DNA from: DAOMFB01 sp963801475
GTDB lineage: Bacteria > Acidobacteriota > Thermoanaerobaculia > UBA5066
Direction of reading: 5' to 3'
NCBI GenBank assembly: GCA_963801475.1
Contig: CAWDEX010000001.1
Location: 1,488,001 to 1,552,000 of the forward strand
DNA: 64,000 bases
Part shown: piece by piece, positions 25,317-37,174 of the stretch
How positions within the stretch are numbered: the stretch's first letter is position 1
Layout of the letters: every line of letters starts with the position of its first letter
Notes under the pieces: model-generated
The model's database searches: none
Told to the model about the DNA's origin: nothing
The model's input: the letters and a program-made list of their open reading frames with translations, nothing else
Position numbers and translations under genes: made by a program

Positions 25317-25775
25317 TCACTCCGTCGAGGTGGCGCCCTGCCCCTTCAGGGCCGCCTGAAGCGTATGCCACGACAGCGTGGCGCACTTGACCCGGACCGG
25401 GAACTCGCGGACGCCGGAGAAGACGGCGAGCTTTCCGAGCGGACGGACCGCTTCGGGGTCGGCCTTCACGTCCGGCGGTCCCGTCAGGAGATCGTGGAAG
25501 CGGGCGAAGAGAGCCTCCGCTTCCGCCATCGACTTTCCCTTGACGCTGTCCGTCATGAGGGAGGCCGAGGCTTTCGAGATGGCGCAGCCGGAACCCAAAA
25601 AGCCGATGTCGGCGATCCGGTCGCCCTCGAGCTTCACGAAGAGGGAGAGACGGTCGCCGCAGACCGGGTTGTGGCCCACGGAGACGCGGTCGGCCCCTTC
25701 GATCGCCCGGTAGTTGTGGGGCGACTTGTTGTGGTCGAGGATGACCTGCTGATAGAGCTCGCGGAGATCCGTCAT
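25317..25775 (-). CDS. sufU: SufU zinc-dependent sulfur acceptor
   Basis: A 152-residue IscU-like protein with the conserved residues NPVCGDR, GSGCAIS and VKCATLSW, plus the 18-21-residue insertion between the second and third Cys that marks SufU rather than IscU. It accepts persulfide sulfur from SufS and passes it to the SufBCD scaffold. It overlaps the sufS stop by TGATG. Confidence 0.9.
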   Translation of the reverse strand: MTDLRELYQQVILDHNKSPHNYRAIEGADRVSVGHNPVCGDRLSLFVKLEGDRIADIGFLGSGCAISKASASLMTDSVKGKSMAEAEALFARFHDLLTGPPDVKADPEAVRPLGKLAVFSGVREFPVRVKCATLSWHTLQAALKGQGATSTE

Positions 25776-27028
25776 CAGCCGAAGATCTCGTGGACCCGGC
25801 GGAGCCCCGTCGCGAGAGCGTCCACGTCCGCCCGCGTGTTGTAGATCCCGAACGAGGCCCGCGCGGTCGCCGGGACGCCGTAGCGGTCCATCACGGGCTG
25901 GGCGCAGTGCTGGCCGGTCCGGATGCAGATCCCTTCCTGGTCCAGGATCGTCCCGATGTCGTGCGGGTGAACCGCGTCGAGCGTGAAGGAAATGACGCCG
26001 GCCTTCCGGGGCGCCGTTCCGAGGATCCTGAGACCGGGGATCTCCCGGAGCTTCTCCGTGGCGTAGACGAGGAGGTCGTGCTCGTGAGCGGCGACGGCGG
26101 GGAGGCCGGCCGCCGAGAGGTAGTCGACGGCGGCCGACAGGCCGGCGCCGCCGGCGATATTCGCCGTCCCGGCCTCGAACTTCCACGGGAGGGCGTTGTA
26201 GGTCGTCTTCTCGAACGTCACGGAGGAGATCATGTCGCCGCCCCCCTGGTACGGCGGCATCCTCTCGAGCCACTCCCGCTTCGCGTAGAGGGCTCCGATC
26301 CCCGTCGGTCCGTACATCTTGTGGCTCGAGAAGGCATAGAAGTCGCAGTCCAGCTCGCCGACGTCGACGGGAAGGTGCGGCACGGCCTGCGCGCCGTCCA
26401 CGAGGACGGGAACGCCCCGCGCGTGCGAAAGACGCACGATCTCCCCGACGGGGTTGATCGTCCCGAGCGCGTTCGAGACGTGCGTGACCGCGAGGAGCTT
26501 CGTACGCGACGACAGGAGCCGCGCCAGCTCGTCGAGCCGGAGCTCGCCCTCGTCCGTGATCGGAACGACCTTCAGGACGGCGCCGCTCCGCTGGCCGAGA
26601 AGCTGCCACGGGACGATGTTCGAATGGTGCTCCATCCCGGTGAGCAGGATCTCGTCTCCGCCCCGGACGAAGGCCTGCCCGAAGCTGGCCGCGACGAGGT
26701 TGATGGCCTCGGTCGTCCCCCGGACGAAGACTATCTCCTTCGCGTCGGCGGCCCCGAGGAACCGGCGGACCTTCTCCCGGGCCCCCTCGTAGACGGCCGT
26801 CGCGGTCTCCGAGAGCCGGTAGGTCGCCCGGTGGATGTTGGCGTTCTCCTCCGCGTAGTAACGCCGTGTCGCCTCGAGGACGGACGCCGGCTTCTGCGAC
26901 GTGTTCGCGCTGTCGAGGTAGACGAGCGGCCGGCCGTGCGAGCGCGTGGCGAGGAGAGGGAAGTCGGCCCGGACGCGGTCGGCGTCGAGGCGGGACGGGG
27001 GCGCGGCGACGGCGGGAACGGGGCTCAT
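25775..27028 (-). CDS. sufS: SufS cysteine desulfurase
   Basis: A 417-residue PLP enzyme of the group II desulfurases. The PLP lysine is in FSSHKMYGPTGIG, and the persulfide cysteine is in RTGQHCAQP, followed by the short loop typical of SufS. It takes sulfur from cysteine for Fe-S assembly, with SufU encoded directly downstream. The N-terminus includes about 18 extra residues rich in Pro/Ala before LDADRVRADFPLL. The start ATG overlaps the sufD stop. Confidence 0.92.
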   Translation of the reverse strand: MSPVPAVAAPPSRLDADRVRADFPLLATRSHGRPLVYLDSANTSQKPASVLEATRRYYAEENANIHRATYRLSETATAVYEGAREKVRRFLGAADAKEIVFVRGTTEAINLVAASFGQAFVRGGDEILLTGMEHHSNIVPWQLLGQRSGAVLKVVPITDEGELRLDELARLLSSRTKLLAVTHVSNALGTINPVGEIVRLSHARGVPVLVDGAQAVPHLPVDVGELDCDFYAFSSHKMYGPTGIGALYAKREWLERMPPYQGGGDMISSVTFEKTTYNALPWKFEAGTANIAGGAGLSAAVDYLSAAGLPAVAAHEHDLLVYATEKLREIPGLRILGTAPRKAGVISFTLDAVHPHDIGTILDQEGICIRTGQHCAQPVMDRYGVPATARASFGIYNTRADVDALATGLRRVHEIFG

Positions 27029-28410
27029 GGGACCTCCGGCGAGGCGCCCGGATGCGACAGCCAGGAGAGGAGCGACGCCTCGAGATACGCGTACAGCTCG
27101 TTGACCGTGACCTTCTCCACCATCTCGCTCCCGAAGGCGAAGGTGAGGAGCGACCGCGCCGCCGCCTCGTCGAGGCCGCGGGAGCGGAGATAGAAGACCA
27201 TCGTCTCGTCGAGCCGCCCCGTCGTCGATCCGTGGGTGCACCTGACGTCGTTGTTGTAGATCTCGAGCTGAGGCTTCGAGTCGGCGAGCGCCGTGTCCGA
27301 GAGGATCAGGTTCCGGTTCGTCTGGTGGGCGTCGGTCTTCCGGGCGCTCGGACGGACGACGATCCGGCCGTCGAAGGCTCCGCGCGCCGAGCCGTCCAGG
27401 ATCCCCTTGTAGAACTCCTGGCTCGAGCCGTGCGGCCGCGCGTGGTCGATGAGGGTGTGGTTGTCGACGTGCTGGGCGCCGGAGACGCAATAGAGGCCGT
27501 TGAGCGTCGTCCCGGCCCCTTCGCCCGCCAGGAGGACTTCCATCTCGTTGCGGACCAGCTTCCCGCCGAAGGAGAAAAGGTGCGAGCGCGACTGGCTGTC
27601 CCCTTCCTGGGCGAAGCGGACGTTTCCGATGTGGAGCGTGTCCGGGCCCTCGCGCTGCAGCTTGGCGTGGTCCAGTACCGCTCCGGGCGCGAGGGCCGCC
27701 TCGGTCACGGCGTTGACGAACGTGACGCCGCCGGTGCCGACGAATGACTCGACGAGGCGGGCCTGCGCCCCCTCCTCCAGGACGACGAGCGTCCGCGGGG
27801 AGACCATCATGGGCGGCTGGGAGCTTCCCGTGGCGACCCAGTAGACGAAGACCGGGTCCGCCAGCACGGCTCCCTTCGGCACGTGCAGCACCGCGCCGTC
27901 CCGGAGGTGGGACGTGTTCAAGGCCACGAAGGCGTGCTCGGCGCTCTTCGCGGCGCGACCGAGATGACGCTCGAGGAGGTGCGGGCGCCTCTCGAGGGCC
28001 GCGGAGAGCGGCTCGAAGGTCGAGCCGGCCGGGAGACGCTCCGTGGAGGACCACTCGGAGCTGAACCGTCCATTGACGAAGACGAGCTGCGTCTTCTTCC
28101 GGTCGGAGAAGGCGATCGGCCCCAGGCGGCCGTCGAGGGCGAGGGCGCGGCCGCGCTCCTCGACCCGCTCCCGGGCCGCCACCACGGCGGGGGACGGGGT
28201 GAAGACGCCCCGGGCCACCGCGGCGGCGCTGGTGTAGCGCCACTCCTCGTCGTCGGGCCCGGGGAACCCGAGGCGCCCGAAGGCGGCGAGCCCCTCCTCG
28301 CGCAGCCGGCGGAGAAAGAGAGGCGCTTTCGCCCCCTCGCTCCGCAGGGCGTGGTCGGCCGTCGCGAGGAACGCCTCGACGCCGGCGCGTCCGGGCGCGG
28401 AGGAGCTCAT
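27025..28410 (-). CDS. sufD: SufD scaffold subunit
   Basis: A 461-residue SUF-family beta-helix protein. Recognisable elements are FPGPDDEEWRYT near residue 50, the conserved core with HVDNHTLIDHARPHGSSQEFYKG, and RCTHGSTTGRLDE near the C-terminus (the His that pairs with SufB). It works with SufB and SufC as scaffold and iron entry point. It overlaps both neighbours by ATGA. Confidence 0.92.
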   Translation of the reverse strand: MSSSAPGRAGVEAFLATADHALRSEGAKAPLFLRRLREEGLAAFGRLGFPGPDDEEWRYTSAAAVARGVFTPSPAVVAARERVEERGRALALDGRLGPIAFSDRKKTQLVFVNGRFSSEWSSTERLPAGSTFEPLSAALERRPHLLERHLGRAAKSAEHAFVALNTSHLRDGAVLHVPKGAVLADPVFVYWVATGSSQPPMMVSPRTLVVLEEGAQARLVESFVGTGGVTFVNAVTEAALAPGAVLDHAKLQREGPDTLHIGNVRFAQEGDSQSRSHLFSFGGKLVRNEMEVLLAGEGAGTTLNGLYCVSGAQHVDNHTLIDHARPHGSSQEFYKGILDGSARGAFDGRIVVRPSARKTDAHQTNRNLILSDTALADSKPQLEIYNNDVRCTHGSTTGRLDETMVFYLRSRGLDEAAARSLLTFAFGSEMVEKVTVNELYAYLEASLLSWLSHPGASPEVP

Positions 28411-29204
28411 CGGGCCGCCGGCGCCCCCGCGGCGGAGGTGGCCGGCCCGTTTCCGATCCAGGCGTAGCCCTTCTCCTCGAGCTCGAGGGCCAGCTCCTTG
28501 CCGCCCGTCTTCACGATCCGGCCGTCCGCGAGGACGTGGACGACGTCGGGGACGATGTACGAGAGGAGTCGCTGGTAGTGGGTGATGACGAGCATGGAGC
28601 GCCCGGGGCTGCGCAGGGCGTTGACGCCTGCCGCCGCGACGCGCAGGGCGTCGATGTCGAGCCCCGAGTCGGTCTCGTCGAGGATGGCGAGCCGCGGGTC
28701 GAGCATCGCCATCTGGAGGACCTCGTTCCGTTTCTTCTCGCCGCCCGAGAAGCCCTCGTTCACGCCGCGCTCGAGCATCCGCTCCTCCATCTCGACGAGC
28801 TTCGCCTTCTCGTCGAGGAGCGAGAGGAAGTCCATGGCGTCGAGCTCGGGGAGGCCCCGGTGCTTCCGGACGGAGTTGACCGCGGTCCGGAGGAAATAGG
28901 TGTTCGAGACGCCGGGGATCTCGACCGGATACTGGAAGGCCAGGAAGATCCCCTCGCGGGCGCGCTCCTCGGGCTTCAGGGGGAGCAGGTCCTTTCCGTC
29001 GTAGAGGACCTGTCCCGCCGTGACGTCGTAGCCGGGCCGGCCGGCGAGGACGTGGGCGAGCGTGCTCTTCCCGGAGCCGTTGGGCCCCATGATGGCGTGC
29101 ACCTCTCCGGGACCGATCGCGAGGTCGATCCCGTTGAGGATCCGGTGGCCGTCCTCCGCGATGGAGACGCAGAGGTCCCTGATCTCGAGCAGATACTTTG
29201 TCAT
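28407..29204 (-). CDS. sufC: SufC ATPase
   Basis: A 265-residue ABC-type ATPase of the Suf scaffold. Walker A GPNGSGKS (about 40-47), the SufC-typical signature NEGFSGGEKKRNE, and Walker B LAILDETDSGLDIDAL are present. It follows sufB after a 72-base gap, the only large gap inside the operon, which contains a hairpin (29235-29258). The C-terminal 20 residues (Ala/Pro-rich) extend beyond typical SufC. Confidence 0.93.
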   Translation of the reverse strand: MTKYLLEIRDLCVSIAEDGHRILNGIDLAIGPGEVHAIMGPNGSGKSTLAHVLAGRPGYDVTAGQVLYDGKDLLPLKPEERAREGIFLAFQYPVEIPGVSNTYFLRTAVNSVRKHRGLPELDAMDFLSLLDEKAKLVEMEERMLERGVNEGFSGGEKKRNEVLQMAMLDPRLAILDETDSGLDIDALRVAAAGVNALRSPGRSMLVITHYQRLLSYIVPDVVHVLADGRIVKTGGKELALELEEKGYAWIGNGPATSAAGAPAAR

Positions 29205-29234
29205 CCGACCGACTCCTCGCCGGGGGCGTCCCTC

Positions 29235-29258
29235 ATCGACGGCCCCTCGGCCGTCGAT
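29235..29258 (-). other. Perfect hairpin between sufB and sufC
   Basis: Arms ATCGACGGCC and GGCCGTCGAT (10 bp, no mismatch) enclose a 4-base loop. It lies in the 72-base sufB-sufC gap. With no T-run it may be an RNA-processing or stability element, or a partial terminator that raises sufB over sufC. Confidence 0.5.
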
Positions 29259-29276
29259 CCCCCGGACCCCCTTCGT

Positions 29277-30724
<1,448 letters not shown>

Positions 30725-30728
<4 letters not shown>

Positions 30729-31201
30729 CGGCCGGGGCTCCCCGGGGACGTCCCCTCCGCGCGGGAACCCGCGGAAAGGGAGAGCGCATAGACGGGTCGA
30801 ATGGGACGGGACATGTCGGCGAGCGTGACGTTCGAGAGAGCGTCCCGGACAGTCCGGTTGATGACGAGCCAGTTGGGCTTGACGGAGCAGAAGCGCTCCT
30901 GCTCGCAGACGCCCGGGGCTTGGCACTCGGTCAGCGCCATCGGTCCCTCGAGCGCTTCGATGATCTGGGCGACCGTGATCTCGCCGGCGGGCCGGGCCAA
31001 GGAGTACCCCCCCTTGGTTCCGCGAAGCGACGTAAGCAACCCGTTGTGGGAGAGCTGCTTGAGGAGCTTTCCGACGGTCGGCTGCGGCAGCTTCGCCAGG
31101 GCGGCGAGCTCGCGGGCGGTCATGGGCGAGGCATCCTGCCGCGCCGCGAACTGCGTCAGGAGGACGATGCCGTAGTCGGTGAGCTTGGCCATTCTCAGCA
31201 T
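30725..31201 (-). CDS. sufR: Rrf2-family Fe-S-sensing regulator of the suf operon
   Basis: A 158-residue regulator. The winged helix has LTDYGIVLLTQFAA, PQPTVGKLLKQLSHNGLL and RGTKGGYSLARP. Three cysteines (CQAPGVCEQERFC, CX5CX5C) match the [2Fe-2S]-binding pattern of IscR-like proteins. The start ATG at 31201 has GGAGAAG upstream; a second in-frame ATG is three codons later. It is the first gene of the suf operon and probably represses it through the palindrome at 31215-31230 when its cluster is bound. It is not homologous to the cyanobacterial SufR by fold. Confidence 0.9.
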
Positions 31202-31214
31202 CGGGTACTTCTCC

Positions 31215-31230
31215 GGTCCGATATCGGACC
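31215..31230. promoter_or_regulatory. 16-bp perfect palindrome, likely suf operator
   Basis: GGTCCGATATCGGACC is fully self-complementary. It begins 13 bases upstream of the sufR ATG and covers roughly +2 to +17 of the predicted transcript, a position where bound regulator would block transcription. Confidence 0.7.
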
Positions 31231-31238
31231 AATTCGGT

Positions 31239-31267
31239 ACTCTATTCGCCACAGATCATTCCGTCAA
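31239..31267 (-). promoter_or_regulatory. Sigma-70-type promoter of the suf operon
   Basis: On the minus strand TTGACG (31267-31262) and TAGAGT (31244-31239) are separated by 17 bases. The predicted start is near 31232, directly in front of the palindrome. Confidence 0.6.
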
Positions 31268-31315
31268 GCCCCCGGTCGCGCGAAGGTCGGCTGGTGCCCC
31301 GGTCCGGAACGTGGC

Positions 31316-31687
31316 TTAGTTCTTCGGGGCCGGGGTGGTGGCTTTCACGAACCGGATCGCCGCCGCGGTGACGACCGCCTTCTTCCCCTCGGCCCGCGTG
31401 TCCGTTATGAGGAGGGCGTCCGCGCCGCACTTGCAGCCGGCTTTCCGGAGGTCGTCGTAGGTCGCGTCCACGGTCTTGGAGGGCTCCGACGTCATGACGC
31501 AGAGCTTCTCGAACGTCTGCTTCACGTCGGCTTCGCTCTGGTAGATCGTCAGCTGGCACGAGCTGGACTTGGAGGGGACCTTAACGTCCGAGACCCGGGC
31601 CACGCTCGTTCCGCCGCCTCCGCCGCCGCATCCGAAGAGGACGGCGAGGAGGGCGCTTCCGAGGACGAGATCGCTGCGACGCTTCAT
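31316..31687 (-). CDS. Small lipoprotein of unknown function
   Basis: A 123-residue protein with a lipoprotein signal (MKRRSDLVLGSALLAVLFGC, lipobox LFGC) and then a poly-glycine linker. The mature part has SSCQLTIYQSEADVKQTFEKLCVM and AGCKCGADALLI, with a possible disulfide pair. This arrangement resembles small outer-membrane-linked lipoproteins with an RcsF-like or YajQ-size domain, but I do not assign a family. GAGGTGA precedes the ATG. It is divergent from the outer-membrane protein gene at 31752. Confidence 0.7.
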   Translation of the reverse strand: MKRRSDLVLGSALLAVLFGCGGGGGGTSVARVSDVKVPSKSSSCQLTIYQSEADVKQTFEKLCVMTSEPSKTVDATYDDLRKAGCKCGADALLITDTRAEGKKAVVTAAAIRFVKATTPAPKN

Positions 31688-31751
31688 GAATTCACCTCTG
31701 CTGGGGGCCACGAGGCCATCTGTCCTATTCTGCCCTGCCGGGGAGCCTGCG

Positions 31752-32507
31752 TTGAAGGGAAACTGGCTGCGCCGGGCCGCGCTGGTCGTCGGACTCCTTT
31801 CCGTCTGCGAAGGGGTGACCGCCGGCCCGCCCTACGTGACGGACGACCCCGAGCCCGTTTCGTGGCGGCACTGGGAGGTCTACGTCTCGCTGACGGGACA
31901 GTCGGCGGCGGGAGGCCGTACCGGCGACGCGCCGCACTTCGAAGCCAACTTCGGCGCCGCCCCGGAGCTGCAGCTCCATCTCATCGTGCCGCTCTCGTAC
32001 TCCCGCCCTTCGGGCGGGTCGACGGCCTGTGGGCCGGGGGACATCGAGCTCGGCGCGAAGTACCGGTTCGTGGAGGAGAGCGAGGGCCGTCCGCAGATCG
32101 GGGCGTTCCCTCTGGTCGAGCTCCCTTCGGGCGACACGTCCCGCGGCCTTGGCTCGGGAGAGGTGCGCGTCTTCCTTCCCGTCTGGATCCAGAAGAGCTT
32201 CGGGAAGTGGACGACGTACGGCGGAGGCGGCTACTGGATCAATCCGGGCGAAGGGAACCAGAACTGGTGGTTCGCCGGCTGGCAGGCCCAGATGAAGCTG
32301 ACGGCGTCGTTCGCTCCGGGCGTCGAGCTCACCTACCAGTCACCCGCCGAGGTCGGGGCGCGCCCCGAGGTCCAGTTCAACGTCGGCTTCGTCCTCGACT
32401 TCGGAGAGCACCACCACCTGCTCGCCTCGGCGGGCGGCGCCATCACGGGCTGCAATTGCCGCCAGGCGTATGTCGCCTGGCTGCTGACGCTGGGGCCGAA
32501 GCCCTGA
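31752..32507 (+). CDS. Outer-membrane beta-barrel protein (transporter-like)
   Basis: A 251-residue protein starting at a TTG with GGGGAGCC upstream. A signal peptide ends GVTA-GPP. The mature part begins YVTDDPEPVSWRHWEVY, the opening seen in MetA-pathway/phenol-degradation-type outer-membrane proteins, and continues as alternating amphipathic strands (LQLHLIVPLSY, DIELGAKYRFVEE, WQAQMKLTASF, VQFNVGFVLDF). It probably forms a 10-12-strand barrel. Substrate unknown. Its 3' end is 22 bases from the convergent M16 stop. Confidence 0.72.
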   Translation: MKGNWLRRAALVVGLLSVCEGVTAGPPYVTDDPEPVSWRHWEVYVSLTGQSAAGGRTGDAPHFEANFGAAPELQLHLIVPLSYSRPSGGSTACGPGDIELGAKYRFVEESEGRPQIGAFPLVELPSGDTSRGLGSGEVRVFLPVWIQKSFGKWTTYGGGGYWINPGEGNQNWWFAGWQAQMKLTASFAPGVELTYQSPAEVGARPEVQFNVGFVLDFGEHHHLLASAGGAITGCNCRQAYVAWLLTLGPKP

Positions 32508-32529
32508 GCTCCAGCCCCTTCTCCGCGCC

Positions 32530-35358
<2,829 letters not shown>

Positions 35359-35457
35359 GAACTCTCCTCCCGTGGGTCTCACGGGGCGGTCTTTATACGC
35401 TCCGGAGCCGGGAGAGGTTGCCGGCGCGCCTGATCCGTTTGCACCATTCGGGGGCCG

Positions 35458-36240
35458 TCACGGCTCCGGGCAGAAGGAGCCGAAGCCGTGGCTCCGCTCG
35501 CTCCGGTCGAGCGAGTCGTCCGGGCGGGAGAGGACGCCGAGCCTCTCGAGGACCGGCCGGAACTCGTACCGGATCCGGAGCGTGGCGACGGGGGCCGGCT
35601 CGAGGTCGAGCGAGACCTCGGTGACGGCGTGGCGGGTCCGTCCTCCCATTCCGGTGGCGGCGTAGTCGTCGGAGAGCTTCGCCGATGCCTCGGGCGCGGC
35701 GGCTCCGGCCTCCGCGCGGGCTTTCGGCACCGGGGCGTCACGTTCGGACGGGACGGATTCCAGGGACCGCTGCCAGGCCTGCCGGTACGGCTCCTTCTCG
35801 CGAAAGAAGACCGCCTCGATGACGCCGAGGTTTTCCGTCTGGCCGAGCTTCGCGCCGTAGGACGAGCGCTCTCCCGTGAAAGTGAACTTCCGCGCCACGT
35901 CGCCGGAGACCTGCCATCCCGAGATGACGACCGACTCGTAGGGCCCGAGGACCCATTTCCGCGACTCCCTCGCCGGGGCATGCCGTGCGTCGATCGAGTT
36001 CAGCCCGTCGACCGAGAGAGCGACCGCGACGCGGACCGGGAGCGGGTTCGTGATCCGAAGGGCGTAGTCGCGGCCCCGGATCGCTTCGACGTAGACGGCA
36101 CCCCGGCCCGGGTACTCGGGGCGGGCCGTTCCGTCGACGAGGACGGAGAGTCCGACCCCCCCTCCCGCCGTTGACCCGGTGAGCGGGGGTGCGAGGCCGA
36201 ATGCGAGGAGGGCGGAGAGGAGCAGGCGGGGGTGGCTCAT
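35458..36240 (-). CDS. Secreted protein of unknown function
   Basis: A 260-residue protein with a signal peptide (MSHPRLLLSALLAFGLAPPL...) and a single domain that I do not recognise. Visible segments are SVLVDGTARPEYPGRGAVYVEA, RDYALRITNPLPVRVAVALSVDGLN and VISGWQVSG, followed by FTFTGERSSYGAKLG. Together they resemble a beta-sandwich with a conserved-looking YVEA..G..Y.LR core. The C-terminal third is Ala/Pro-rich. GGAG precedes the ATG. It is followed by M16 on the same strand after a 99-base gap. Confidence 0.7.
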   Translation of the reverse strand: MSHPRLLLSALLAFGLAPPLTGSTAGGGVGLSVLVDGTARPEYPGRGAVYVEAIRGRDYALRITNPLPVRVAVALSVDGLNSIDARHAPARESRKWVLGPYESVVISGWQVSGDVARKFTFTGERSSYGAKLGQTENLGVIEAVFFREKEPYRQAWQRSLESVPSERDAPVPKARAEAGAAAPEASAKLSDDYAATGMGGRTRHAVTEVSLDLEPAPVATLRIRYEFRPVLERLGVLSRPDDSLDRSERSHGFGSFCPEP

Positions 36241-36290
36241 GGCGGTCTCCTTTCGCCGGATGAGACCCGGACGGCGGCGAAAGGTTCCCG

Positions 36291-37055
36291 TCAGAGAAGG
36301 GCGCGGAGGTTCGAGGCGAGAATGGCGGCTCCGAGGGCGAGGACGAGGAGGGCGAAGGCCTTGCGCAGCGTTGCCGGCGGGCTCCGGCGCGCAAGCCGCT
36401 CTCCCGCGATCGATCCGAGGATGGCGACGGCCGCGAAGGAGACCGTGAGGCCGGCGTGCGGATCTCCCTCGCCGAGGTGGGCGAACCAGCCGGCTGCGGA
36501 GTTCGCGGCGATGACGAAGAGCGAGGTTCCGACGGCGATCTTCATCGGGGCGCGTGCGAAGACGACCAGCGCGGGGACGATCAGGAAGCCGCCGCCGACG
36601 CCGAGGAATCCGGTCAGAACGCCGAGGGCGAGAGCCGCGGGGACGAGGAGCAGCGGGCGGGGCTGACGGGGAGGCGAATGAGGCCCGGGCGCTCCGGCAG
36701 GCCGGCGGACGAGCATGGCCGCGCCGGCCGCGAGCATCACGAGGGCGAACAGGGCCAGAAGCAGCTCCGGGCGAAGGGCCCGCGTCAGGCGCGCTCCGGC
36801 CCACGCGCCCGCGATTCCGAGGCCGCCGAAGACGACGGCGAGCCGCCCGTCGACCTGCCCGCTCCGGCGGTGAAGAAGGCCGGCGACGAGGCTCGTCGCC
36901 CCGACGATCGCGAGGGACATCCCGACGGAATCGCGGGGATCGACTCCGGCGACATAGACGAGAACGGGGACGGCGAGGATCGACCCTCCTCCTCCGAGCA
37001 GGCCGAGGGAGAGGCCGATGAGTGCGGCGAGCGCGAAGGCGAGGGCGGTGGTCAT
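36291..37055 (-). CDS. TauE/SafE-family sulfite/sulfonate exporter
   Basis: A 254-residue membrane protein with about eight helices and the two internal repeats typical of the family: GLLGGGGSILAVPVLVY at the N-terminus and GFLGVGGGFLIVPALV in the middle. Such proteins export organosulfur or sulfite ions. It is 119 bases downstream of an MBL-rhodanese gene, which fits sulfide or persulfide detoxification with sulfite export. Confidence 0.85.
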   Translation of the reverse strand: MTTALAFALAALIGLSLGLLGGGGSILAVPVLVYVAGVDPRDSVGMSLAIVGATSLVAGLLHRRSGQVDGRLAVVFGGLGIAGAWAGARLTRALRPELLLALFALVMLAAGAAMLVRRPAGAPGPHSPPRQPRPLLLVPAALALGVLTGFLGVGGGFLIVPALVVFARAPMKIAVGTSLFVIAANSAAGWFAHLGEGDPHAGLTVSFAAVAILGSIAGERLARRSPPATLRKAFALLVLALGAAILASNLRALL

Positions 37056-37174
37056 TTCGTGCGTTGCCGGGGAGTGTCACACGGCCGGCCGGGCGAAGAG
37101 CGCGATCCTGCGTGGGCGGCTGGACGCGAGGGCCGCGGGAGACATTTCGGGGAATCCGGCGCGGGGAAGGGGTG

